Source of the DNA: Caulobacter vibrioides OR37
Lineage (GTDB): Bacteria > Pseudomonadota > Alphaproteobacteria > Caulobacterales > Caulobacteraceae
Direction: 5' to 3'
NCBI RefSeq assembly: GCF_000372645.1
Contig: NZ_APMP01000018.1
Coordinates: forward strand, 1 to 64,000
Length of the DNA: 64,000 nucleotides
Positions within the stretch are counted from its first letter, which is position 1. Every line of letters starts with the position of its first letter. Below are positions 48,416 through 56,331 of this stretch, piece after piece. The translations under genes and the position numbers were made by a program. The notes under the pieces were generated by a model. The model made no database searches. It saw only the letters and a list, made by a program, of their open reading frames with translations, and was not told the origin of the DNA.

Positions 48416-49621
48416 TCAGGCCATCGCCGGAACCTTCCGAACCTCCAGCGCCGCTTCGAGATCGCGCAGGATATCGGCGACCTCCTCCAGCCCCACCGAC
48501 AGCCGCACCAGCCCCTCGCCGATGCCCGCCGCCGCCCGCTCCTCGGGCGTATAGGGCGAGTGGGTCATGCTGGCCGGATGCTGGATCAACGTCTCCGCGT
48601 CGCCGAGCGAGACCGCCCGACGGATCAGCGCCAGGCGGTTCATCATCGACACGCCCGCCTGGTGGCCGCCCTTCAGCTCGAAGGCGATCATGCCGCCGCC
48701 CAGCGCCATCTGCCGCTCGGCCAGGGCCCGCTGCGCGAAGCCGGCCAGACCCGGATAGAAGACGCGCTCGACGGCCGGATGCGCGTCCAGCCAGCGGGCC
48801 ACGGTTTCGGCGCTGGCCGCGTGTCGGGCCATGCGCAGCGACAGCGTCTTCAGGCCTCGCAGCACCAGAAAAGCCGTGAACGGCGACATCACGGCCCCGG
48901 TCATGTCCTTCACCCCGCACAGGCGCACCCGCGCCATGTCCTCGGTCCCGCCGACGGCCACGCCGCCGACGAGGTCGCCGTGGCCGCCCAGATATTTCGT
49001 GGCCGAGTGGACGACGATGTCGGCGCCCAGCGCGATCGGGCGGGTGATCACAGGGGTGGCGTAGGTATTGTCAACCACCACCTTGGCCCCCGCCGCCCGC
49101 GCGATGTCGGCGATGGCCGCGATGTCGACGAGGCGCATGTTCGGATTGGCCGGGGTCTCGAAATAGACAATCCGCGTCTTCTCCGAGATGACCGCCGCCA
49201 GCGCGTCAGGCTCGGTCATGTCGACCTGGCGGACCGTCACGCCGAAGCGGGTCAGGCCGTCGCGCAGGAAGGCGAAGGTGCAGCCATAGAGGGTCTGGTC
49301 GGTGATCACCTCATCGCCGGCCTTCAGAAAGCTCCACAGCGTGGCCGTGATCGCGCCCATGCCCGAGGCGGTGGCGACCGCGGCCTCCGCGCCTTCCAGG
49401 CTGGCCAGCCGCCGTTCCAGGAGGTCGGTCGTCGGGTTCGAGATCCGCGAATAGAAGTGCCCCTCGCGGGTCCCGGCGAACATCTCGCCGCCGGCTTCGG
49501 CGCTCTCGAAGGCGAAGGTCGAGGTCAGGTGCAGCGGCGGCGTCAGCGCGCCCTGCGCTTCGGCGGGATCGTATCCCGCATGGATCGCTCGCGTGGCGAA
49601 GCCGGCTTGATCTTGGCGCAT
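48416..49621 (-). CDS. mdeA: Methionine gamma-lyase
   Basis: A 401-residue PLP-dependent enzyme of the Cys/Met metabolism family. The PLP lysine is K209 (SATKYLGGHGD). The active-site C114 within LYGCTFAF corresponds to the Cys typical of methionine gamma-lyase and not found in cystathionine gamma-synthase. Other marks are FYSRISNPTTDLLE, GVKDMTGAVMSPF and the C-terminal QHPASMTHS. It cleaves methionine to methanethiol, ammonia and 2-oxobutanoate. The start ATG 49621 has AGGGAGC 8 bp upstream. It is divergent from the Lrp gene, the likely regulator. Confidence 0.9.
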   Translation of the reverse strand: MRQDQAGFATRAIHAGYDPAEAQGALTPPLHLTSTFAFESAEAGGEMFAGTREGHFYSRISNPTTDLLERRLASLEGAEAAVATASGMGAITATLWSFLKAGDEVITDQTLYGCTFAFLRDGLTRFGVTVRQVDMTEPDALAAVISEKTRIVYFETPANPNMRLVDIAAIADIARAAGAKVVVDNTYATPVITRPIALGADIVVHSATKYLGGHGDLVGGVAVGGTEDMARVRLCGVKDMTGAVMSPFTAFLVLRGLKTLSLRMARHAASAETVARWLDAHPAVERVFYPGLAGFAQRALAERQMALGGGMIAFELKGGHQAGVSMMNRLALIRRAVSLGDAETLIQHPASMTHSPYTPEERAAAGIGEGLVRLSVGLEEVADILRDLEAALEVRKVPAMA

Positions 49622-49702
49622 CCGATAGCTCCCTGTTGAAGCGACCATGACGCCGTTTGAGGTCGATCGGATTGCGAACCCTGCCATCCTGAGGGCATAT
49701 TT

Positions 49703-49717
49703 TGGCAGATCCTGCCA
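49703..49717. promoter_or_regulatory. Inverted repeat TGGCAG-ATC-CTGCCA, candidate Lrp operator
   Basis: A perfect 15-bp symmetric site 12 bp before the Lrp ATG and about 80 bp upstream of the methionine gamma-lyase start. It sits between the divergent genes and fits local control by the Lrp protein. Confidence 0.55.
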
Positions 49718-49729
49718 CGGAAGGCCGAG

Positions 49730-50188
49730 ATGGACGCCAAGGACCGCCAGATCATCCGAGAGCTGCAAAAGGACGGACGCCTGACCAACCAGGAACTGGC
49801 CGAGCGGGTGAACCTCTCGCCCTCGCCCTGCCTGAGGCGGGTTCGCAATCTGGAAAGCGAAGGCGTGATCAAGGGCTACACGGCCCTCGTCGACCAGAAG
49901 GCCTACGGCCTGCCGATCACCGTGTTCGTCCGCGTGCGCCTCGACCGCCACGGCCAGGACCTGATCACCGGCTTCGAGGCGGCGGTGGCGCGGATCGATC
50001 AGATCCTCGACTGCTTCCTGCTGGCGGGCGGCGACGACTATCTGTTGCGCGTCATCGTCGACAGTCTGGAGGCCTATGAGGACTTCATGCGCCGCAAGCT
50101 GCACGCCATCCCAGGCATCGCCTCGATCGACACCAGTTTCGCCTATGGCGTGGTCAAGCAGACGCGGGTCTTCCCGGTCTCGACCTGA
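49730..50188 (+). CDS. Lrp/AsnC-family regulator
   Basis: A 152-residue regulator. The HTH (DRQIIRELQKDGRLTNQELAERVNLSPSPCLRRVRNLESEGVIKGYTALVD) is followed by the AsnC ligand domain (ITVFVRVRL, CFLLAGGDDYLLRVIVDSLEAYEDFMRRKL, GIASIDTSFAYGVVKQT). The divergent methionine gamma-lyase gene suggests that it senses methionine or a related amino acid; this is inference from position. A possible binding site overlaps its own start region. Confidence 0.93.
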   Translation: MDAKDRQIIRELQKDGRLTNQELAERVNLSPSPCLRRVRNLESEGVIKGYTALVDQKAYGLPITVFVRVRLDRHGQDLITGFEAAVARIDQILDCFLLAGGDDYLLRVIVDSLEAYEDFMRRKLHAIPGIASIDTSFAYGVVKQTRVFPVST

Positions 50189-50225
50189 CCCAAGCCGCTC
50201 AATTATCGAGGAAAACAGTCCGTCC

Positions 50226-50302
50226 TGGTGGCGGGGGGCGGGATCGAACCGCCGACCTGTGGGTTATGAATCCACCGCTCTAACCATCTGAGCTACCCAG
50301 CC
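50226..50302 (-). tRNA. tRNA-Met (CAT), elongator type
   Basis: Read on the minus strand: acceptor GGCTGGG, D-arm GCTC...GAGC, anticodon loop TTCATAA with anticodon CAT, variable AGGTC, T-arm GGCGG-TTCGATC-CCGCC, acceptor CCCCGCC, A, and encoded CCA; 77 nt in all. Two mismatches are visible: T4-C69 in the acceptor stem and A31-C39 in the anticodon stem. The initiator features (C1-A72 mismatch and three GC pairs in the anticodon stem) are absent, so elongator Met is likely; tRNA-Ile2 (CAT) is an alternative. Confidence 0.88.
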
Positions 50303-50346
50303 ATCGCCAGGACGGACGGGGGTCATACGCCCAAGCGCGCTTCGCA

Positions 50347-51396
50347 TCAAGCCCGCGATAGAATTCCGTCGAGCGCCGCTTCCAGGCGCCGCGCCAGTTG
50401 ATCCGGACCGTATTGGCTCAGCACCAGATCCCGCGCGGCCCGGCCGTAACCGCGCGCGGCCTCGCGGTCGCCGATCAGCTCGCCCAGCGCCTCGGCCAGA
50501 CGGTCCGGGTCGTCGTCGGGCACGAGGCGACCGGTGACCCCGTCCTTCAGGATCTCATTTGGCCCGTCGATCTCGGTCGCCACCACCGGCAAGCCCACGG
50601 CCATGGCTTCCAGCAGGGTCAGGGGAAACCCCTCCTGGTGCGAGGGAAAGGCGAAGAGGTCGCCCTGGGCCAGGAAGCCGGCGACGTCGCGGGTCCAGCC
50701 CGCCAGGGTCACGCACGACGCCAGGTCCAGCTCGCCGATCAGGGCCTCCAGCGCGCCGCGCTCGTCGCCCTCGCCGGCGATCTCGCAGCGGACGTCATAG
50801 TCCCAGGCGCGCAGCTTGCCGACGGCGCGGATCAGGACGTCGAAGCCCTTCTTGGGGTGCAGTCGACCGGCGGCGACGATCTTCACCGGACCGTCGTCCC
50901 GGGCCAGCGGATGGGCTGTGACGCTGGGCGGGGTCACGGCGTTGGGGATGAACCAGACATGGTCCGCCGGCGCGCCCCGCTCAATCGCCAGCCGGGCCAG
51001 ATGCTGGCCGACAGCCAGGTAGTGGGTTCCGGGCGTGACGTCGAACGACGGCTTGTGCAGGCACACCGCCTGGACGACCTTGGCCGGCGCGGCCCTGGCG
51101 AACAGGCGCGCCGGGCGCTGGCCATGGCTGAGGATCAGATCGGGCGCGACGGCCCTGACCAAGGCCCGCGCCGCGCCGACCGTCACGGGATCCCAGTCGG
51201 TCAGAGCCGGCATCACCGCCAGGGGCGGCGTGCGCGAGGCCTCCCGCTCGGCCACCTTGCCGCCCTTGCGCGCCACGCCGACGCAGCGCCCGCCGTGCTT
51301 GGCGGCCCAGGCCTCCAGGATCGGCTGGTAGTCCAGGAACACCTGCTCCAGACCGCCCAGCCCCTTGCCCAGCATGGCGTGCAGCAGGTTGGTCAA
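50347..51396 (-). CDS. Glycosyltransferase family 4 protein
   Basis: A 349-residue GT-B glycosyltransferase. The N-terminal acceptor half includes LLHAMLGKGLGGLEQVFLDY. The C-terminal donor half includes the GT4 pattern VAAGRLHPKKGFDVLIRAV, EIAGEGDERGALEALI, and FAFPSHQEGFPLTLLEAMAVGLPVVATEIDGPNEIL, which carries the E-x7-E donor-site motif. No signal peptide is seen. The sugar and acceptor are unknown; surface polysaccharide or lipopolysaccharide synthesis is typical. The start may be TTG 51396 or ATG 51375. Confidence 0.88.
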   Translation of the reverse strand: MTNLLHAMLGKGLGGLEQVFLDYQPILEAWAAKHGGRCVGVARKGGKVAEREASRTPPLAVMPALTDWDPVTVGAARALVRAVAPDLILSHGQRPARLFARAAPAKVVQAVCLHKPSFDVTPGTHYLAVGQHLARLAIERGAPADHVWFIPNAVTPPSVTAHPLARDDGPVKIVAAGRLHPKKGFDVLIRAVGKLRAWDYDVRCEIAGEGDERGALEALIGELDLASCVTLAGWTRDVAGFLAQGDLFAFPSHQEGFPLTLLEAMAVGLPVVATEIDGPNEILKDGVTGRLVPDDDPDRLAEALGELIGDREAARGYGRAARDLVLSQYGPDQLARRLEAALDGILSRA

Positions 51397-51479
51397 GGCG
51401 GGCTCCGGACGCTAAGGGCCGCGACCATCGTGGGCGGCGACCCCGGTGTCAACACGAGAGGGGCTCGGTGATCCGACAA

Positions 51480-51609
51480 GCGCCCCCTCCGTCTCGTCGC
51501 CTCTCGGCGCCGATCCACCTCCCCCGCGCGCGGGGGAGGAGAAACCTTCTCCTCACCCGTGAAACGGGGGAGGTGGCGCGAGGCGAAGCCTCGTGACGGA
51601 GGGGGCGCT
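51480..51609. repeat. Family A paired palindromic repeat
   Basis: Outer arms GCGCCCCCTCCGTCTCGTCG and GCCTCGTGACGGAGGGGGCGCT, with inner CCTCCCCCGCGCGCGGGGGAGG and an ACGGGGGAGGTGG box. It lies between the glycosyltransferase start and the protease stop, both on the minus strand. Confidence 0.88.
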
Positions 51610-51615
51610 AAGTCG

Positions 51616-54600
51616 TCACTTCCCAAGCAGCGCTTTCACCGCCGCGTCCAGTTGCGCGTCCTTGCCCTCCAGGGTCTCGCCCAGCGGCCGCTCGACGGTC
51701 ACGTCCACCGGACGCGGATGGCCTTCCATGTTCTGGCCGCGCAGGTCGTCGATGCGGATGAACGGCAGGCGCACCGACGAGCCGTCCAAGAGCTGACGGC
51801 CGCCGGTGAAGATGATCCAGCCGGCCGTCGGCTTGCCGACCACCTTGCCCAGGCCCAGGGCGCGGTAGCCCTCGGTGAAGTCCTCGGCGTCCGACAGCGA
51901 CGACTCGTTGGTCACCAGCACCGTCGGCAGACCCAGGGCCCGCTGACCCAGCGCCTGGCGGCTCGGGGTCGGGAAGCGGTCGCGCGGCGTCATCATCAGG
52001 TAGTTGCGGCGGGCGAAGACGTCGATCACCCGGCCGTTGACATAGCCGCCATTGTTGTTGCGGACGTCGACGACCACGCCTTCCTTGCCCTGGTTCTGGG
52101 CGTCGAGGTCGATATAGAGCTGGTCCAGCGAACCGTCCGACATGTCGGCGATGTGCACATAGCCCAGCCGACCGCCGCTGATCCTGTCGACATAGGCCCG
52201 GCGGGCGTTGACCCACTGGCGATAGACGAGGCCCGAGGCCGTGGCGGTCGAGACCGGCCGCACCACCGCCTCGCGCCGCTTGCCCGCCGCGTCGGCGATG
52301 GTCAGCACGGTGCGCTTGCCGGCCTGGCCGCGCAGCAGGCGGTCCAGGTTGACGCCGGGGCTCAGCGTCTCGCCATTGACCGCGACGAGGGTCTCGCCCG
52401 GCTTGATCGAGCCTTCCAGCGCCGCCGGTCCCAGGGCCACGACCTCGCGGATCACCAGCCCCTTGCCGGCCTCATAGGCCTCGCGTTCGAAACGCAGGCC
52501 CAGATTGGCCGCGCGCGGCGCGATCCCCGACGGTTCCGGCTGTTTGCTGATCCCCGAGTGCGAGGCGTCCAGCTCGCCGATCAGGAGGTTGATGTCGCGC
52601 CGCAGTTCGTCGCCGGTGCGGACCCCGGCGATATAGGGCTCCCATTTGCGACGCAGGGCTTCCCAGTCCCTGCCGTGGAACTTGCCGTCGTAGAAGCCGC
52701 GATTCAGCACGCCCCAGGCCTGTTCGAAGACGACCGTCTTCTCGACGTCGAAGTCGACGTCCAGCTCGGCGTTCACCGCCAGGGGCTTCAGCTTGGGTTG
52801 TTCGATCGGCGTGGAGACGATCGAGCCCCCCTCCAGGAAGTAGACCTCCTTGCTGTCGGGGGTGAAGGCCAGCGCGGTCTTGGACTTGCGGCTGGCGGTC
52901 AGCTGCACCGGGGTGGGCGGTTCCTTGGCCAGCTCGTCGAGGCTGTAGCTATAGTAGTTGGTCTGGCCGGCGTTGCGGGCCTTGAACACCAGGGTCTTGC
53001 CGTCGGGGCTGATCACCGGATCGCTGGCGTCCAGGCCCAGGGGCAGGAAGGCGGCGCGCTCGCGCAGGCCCTCGAAGACGATCCGGACGGGCTCGACCTT
53101 CTTCTTGGCGCCCGCCGGCTTGTCGGCGGCGGCGACCGGCTTGGCCGGCGCGTCGGCGGACTTGGCCGGCTCGGTCTTGGGCTCGGCCTTGGGATCGGTC
53201 GGCGACTTGTCCGGCGCCTCGACCGGCTTGAAGAGGTCGCGGAACGCGTCCTCCTTGTATTTCGGCACGTTGGGCAGCAGGTCGACGCGCAGGATCCGCG
53301 CGTCCTCGCTGCGCTGGGCCATGTCGACCAGCAGGTACTTGCCGTCCGGCGACCAGGCGGTCTTGCCGACCTGGCCGTTGGCCAGGAACGTCACCGGCCG
53401 CGCCGGCCCGCCCTCGACAGGCACGACATGGACGTTGTCGAAGGCCTTGCGGTCGGTGACCGTGAAGGCCAGCCAGCGGTTGTCCGGCGACCAGGTGATC
53501 GGGGTGTCGTCATAGCCGCCCAGCGGGCCGGTGTAGAGCAGGCGATCGCCGGTTGCCTTGCCGGCCGCATCGAAGCTGATGACCCGCAGCTCCTTGCCGT
53601 CGCGCACATAGGCCAGGCTCTTGCCGTCGGGCGAGAAGGTCGGGACCGTGCTGCGCGCCGTCCCCGTGGTCAGCGCCGTCTCCTGGCCGCTGGCGAAGTC
53701 GTAGGCGTAGAGGTTGGCCGCGCGATCGCGCTCGGACACATAGACCACGCGCTTGCTGTCGGCCGACCAGGCCGGGTCGTGCTCGACGATCGGCGTGCGC
53801 GTGACGCGCTGGGCCGCCCCGCCCTCCTTTGTCGAGGCGGCGAACACCTCGCCGTGGGCGATGATCGCCACCTTCTTGCCGTCGGCCGACAGGGCCAGGT
53901 CGTCGAAGCTGGTTTCGTTCTTGTGCTCCTCGCCCGCCGCCGCCGGGGCGCCGTGCAGCACGATCGGGACCTTGGTCGCCTTGCCGCTGGCGGTGTCCAG
54001 CGACCAGATGGCGAAGTCGCGTTCGAACACGATCGTCTTGCCGTCATAGCCGATGGTCGGCCACAGCACGCGGCCGTCGGTGAAGCCCGTCACCTTCTTG
54101 GGCTGACCGCCCAGCGGCAGCTTCCAGAGGTTCTCGGTCCCGCCCTCGTTGCTCATGTACCAGATGGCCTTGCCGTCCGGGGTCCACATCGGCCAGGCGT
54201 GCTTAGCGCCCTCGGGCAGCAGCTTGCGGTAGGCGCCGCCGTCGATGGGCTTGAGCCACAGCTCGGTCTCGTCGATATGGGCCCCGCCGTTGCGCCACCA
54301 CTGGCTGTTCGACAGGCCCTTGGCCATCAGGGCGATCGACTTGCCGTCCGGCGAGGGCGCGGATTCGAACTCGGCCAGGAACTGCTCGCGGCTGACTTCC
54401 AGCGGCGTGCCGCCCGAGGCGGCGACGCGGAAGATGTCGCCCTGGCGGCCGACGTCGTTGATCCCCGAGGTGAAATAGATCCACTGGCCGTCGCGCGACC
54501 AGCCGTCCAGCCCCTCGGCGCTGTCGCCATAGGTCAGGCGGCGCACCTCGCCGGTGGCCAGGGTCAGAATATAGATGTTGGCCACGCCCGAGCGGGTCGA

Positions 54601-54885
54601 GACAAAGGCCAGCGACTTGCCGTCGGGCGAATACAGCGGCCGCGACTCCGTGGCCGGATCGGTGACCAGCAGCCGCGCCTGGCCGCCGGCGGCGGGCGCG
54701 GTCCAGAGGTCCCCGCCCGAGGCGAAGGCGATCTCGCTACCGTCCGGCGACAGGGACGGCTCGGCCAGGGACGGCAGCGCCTGGGTCGCGGCCATCGCGG
54801 CCGAAGACATCACGGTGGAAGACAGGGCCGCCGCGAGCGCGACCGCCGACACGGCGCCGACCAGCGCCTTGACCTTGAAACCCAT
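51616..54885 (-). CDS. Tricorn-like S41 family peptidase
   Basis: A 1089-residue secreted protein. Signal peptide from MGFKVKALVGAVSAVALAAALSS. Two WD40/TolB-like beta-propeller regions cover about 35-640 (repeated SPDGK-type motifs such as YSPDGKSLAFVS, WTPDGKAIWYMS, FSPDGKSLAYV). Then come a core domain with DASHSG, a PDZ domain (LRFEREAYEAGKGLVIREV) and the S41 catalytic domain with ESSLSDAEDFTEGY, where the Ser is the likely nucleophile. A Lys/Pro/Ala-rich insert of about 40 residues (near 560-600) interrupts the second propeller. It should degrade peptides in the periplasm. Start at 54885 because the signal peptide begins there. Confidence 0.9.
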   Translation of the reverse strand: MGFKVKALVGAVSAVALAAALSSTVMSSAAMAATQALPSLAEPSLSPDGSEIAFASGGDLWTAPAAGGQARLLVTDPATESRPLYSPDGKSLAFVSTRSGVANIYILTLATGEVRRLTYGDSAEGLDGWSRDGQWIYFTSGINDVGRQGDIFRVAASGGTPLEVSREQFLAEFESAPSPDGKSIALMAKGLSNSQWWRNGGAHIDETELWLKPIDGGAYRKLLPEGAKHAWPMWTPDGKAIWYMSNEGGTENLWKLPLGGQPKKVTGFTDGRVLWPTIGYDGKTIVFERDFAIWSLDTASGKATKVPIVLHGAPAAAGEEHKNETSFDDLALSADGKKVAIIAHGEVFAASTKEGGAAQRVTRTPIVEHDPAWSADSKRVVYVSERDRAANLYAYDFASGQETALTTGTARSTVPTFSPDGKSLAYVRDGKELRVISFDAAGKATGDRLLYTGPLGGYDDTPITWSPDNRWLAFTVTDRKAFDNVHVVPVEGGPARPVTFLANGQVGKTAWSPDGKYLLVDMAQRSEDARILRVDLLPNVPKYKEDAFRDLFKPVEAPDKSPTDPKAEPKTEPAKSADAPAKPVAAADKPAGAKKKVEPVRIVFEGLRERAAFLPLGLDASDPVISPDGKTLVFKARNAGQTNYYSYSLDELAKEPPTPVQLTASRKSKTALAFTPDSKEVYFLEGGSIVSTPIEQPKLKPLAVNAELDVDFDVEKTVVFEQAWGVLNRGFYDGKFHGRDWEALRRKWEPYIAGVRTGDELRRDINLLIGELDASHSGISKQPEPSGIAPRAANLGLRFEREAYEAGKGLVIREVVALGPAALEGSIKPGETLVAVNGETLSPGVNLDRLLRGQAGKRTVLTIADAAGKRREAVVRPVSTATASGLVYRQWVNARRAYVDRISGGRLGYVHIADMSDGSLDQLYIDLDAQNQGKEGVVVDVRNNNGGYVNGRVIDVFARRNYLMMTPRDRFPTPSRQALGQRALGLPTVLVTNESSLSDAEDFTEGYRALGLGKVVGKPTAGWIIFTGGRQLLDGSSVRLPFIRIDDLRGQNMEGHPRPVDVTVERPLGETLEGKDAQLDAAVKALLGK

Positions 54886-54986
54886 GGAACGCCCCAAACG
54901 CAGAAACTCCGAAGTCGGAATTGCTAGCACGAGCTTTGGCGAGGCCAACCGTGAACAAAGGTTCATGCTGGCCCTTTTTTCACCGC

Positions 54987-56108
54987 CTAGAGGCGATCGA
55001 GCAGACGCGCCGCGACCGCCTCGCCGATCGCCAGCGAACTGGTCAGGCCGGGGCTTTCGATACCGAACAGGGCCATCAGGCCGGGCAGGGCGTGATCCTC
55101 GACGCCGCGAAGCTGGAAGTCGGGCTGGGGCTCGTCCGGTCCGTGCAGCTTGGGCCGCACCCCGGCGTAGTCGGGCGCCAGCGCGCCGTCCGGCAGGCCC
55201 GGCCAGAACTTGCGGATATAGGCCGCGAAGGCCTCGGCCCGGGCCGGGTCGACCGAATAGTCGGGCGCGGGCACGTATTCCAGGTCCGGGCCGAACACCG
55301 CCTGGCCGCCCAGGTCGTTGCGATAGTGCGTGCCCAGCGCCCCGTGGATCGGCGGCGGATAGATCAGCCGCTGGAACGGCGCCTTGCCGGTCAGGCGGAA
55401 ATAGACGCCCTTGCCGTAGTGGGCCTGAGGGATGCGATCGGCGGGATAGCCCTCGATGCGTTCGGCGACGGCCTGCGCCGACAGCCCCGGCGCGGTGACC
55501 AGCAGGCGGCAGGTCAGGCGGGTCGGATCGACGCCGCCGGCCCGCACGGTAAAGCCGCCGCCCGCGATCGGCTCGGCGCCCTCGAACGGCGTGGACAAGA
55601 CCACCGCCCCGCCGGCGGCCTCGATCTCGCCGTGCAGGGCCAGCATGTAGTCGTGGCTGGCGAAGACCCCGCTCTGCGGCGACAGCAACGCCGCGTGGGC
55701 GTTGAGACCAGGCTCCAGGGCGCGGGCCTGGCCGCCGGTGAGCTTCTCCATGCCCTCGACATCGTTGGCCAGGGCCTGGTCCCAGATGGCGTCGAGGCGC
55801 GGGATCTCGTCCTCGCTGGTGGCCACCACCAGCTTGCCGCAGCGCTTATAGGCGACGCCGTGAGCGTCGAGGAACGCGTACAGAAGCCGCCGGCCCTGGA
55901 CGCACAACCGCGCCTTCAGCGAGCCGGTCGGATAGTAGAGCCCGCCGTGGATCACCTCGGAATTGCGCGACGAGACGCCCTGGCCGATGTGGCCCTGCTC
56001 TTCCAGCACCGCCACGATCAGGCCGCGCCGCGACAGCGCGTAGCCGCAGGCCAGGCCCACGGCCCCCGCCCCAACAACGACGGCGTCGAAATCGAAGTCC
56101 TGGGTCAT
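54987..56108 (-). CDS. L-2-hydroxyglutarate oxidase-like FAD oxidoreductase (LhgO-like)
   Basis: A 373-residue DAO-family flavoenzyme. The FAD motif is VVVGAGAVGLACGYALSRRG (residues about 10-29), with GQGVSSRNSEVIHGGLYYPTGSLKARLC directly after, characteristic of the LhgO/L2HGDH group. C-terminal contacts include GALGTHYRND, DYAGVRPKLHGP and LFGIESPGLTSSLAIGE. It would oxidise L-2-hydroxyglutarate or a similar 2-hydroxyacid. It lies between the tricorn-like peptidase and the indolepyruvate oxidoreductase on the same strand. Confidence 0.87.
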   Translation of the reverse strand: MTQDFDFDAVVVGAGAVGLACGYALSRRGLIVAVLEEQGHIGQGVSSRNSEVIHGGLYYPTGSLKARLCVQGRRLLYAFLDAHGVAYKRCGKLVVATSEDEIPRLDAIWDQALANDVEGMEKLTGGQARALEPGLNAHAALLSPQSGVFASHDYMLALHGEIEAAGGAVVLSTPFEGAEPIAGGGFTVRAGGVDPTRLTCRLLVTAPGLSAQAVAERIEGYPADRIPQAHYGKGVYFRLTGKAPFQRLIYPPPIHGALGTHYRNDLGGQAVFGPDLEYVPAPDYSVDPARAEAFAAYIRKFWPGLPDGALAPDYAGVRPKLHGPDEPQPDFQLRGVEDHALPGLMALFGIESPGLTSSLAIGEAVAARLLDRL

Positions 56109-56200
56109 TTAGCGTCGCCGAATGCTTGACGGCGCGAATGCGAACGCGCCGCTCCATGACCGCATACAGGATCACGTAAAAGCCGCGCGGAACAGAGCGC

Positions 56201-56319
56201 CCTCCCCCTTGATGGGGGAGGGTTGGGTGGGGGTGGCGCGGCGGTGGAAGCCGGACGCGGACCCATCTCAGCAGGTCACCCCCATCCCCGGCCCTTCCCC
56301 CATCAAGGGGGAAGGGGGC
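56201..56319. repeat. Family B paired palindromic repeat
   Basis: The left arm is CCTCCCCCTTGATGGGGGAGGG followed by TGGGTGGGGGTGG. The right arm is CACCCCCATCCCCGGCCC, then TTCCCCCATCAAGGGGGAAGG. It separates the LhgO-like gene from the indolepyruvate oxidoreductase stop. Confidence 0.85.
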
Positions 56320-56331
56320 GGGTAGCCCCCC

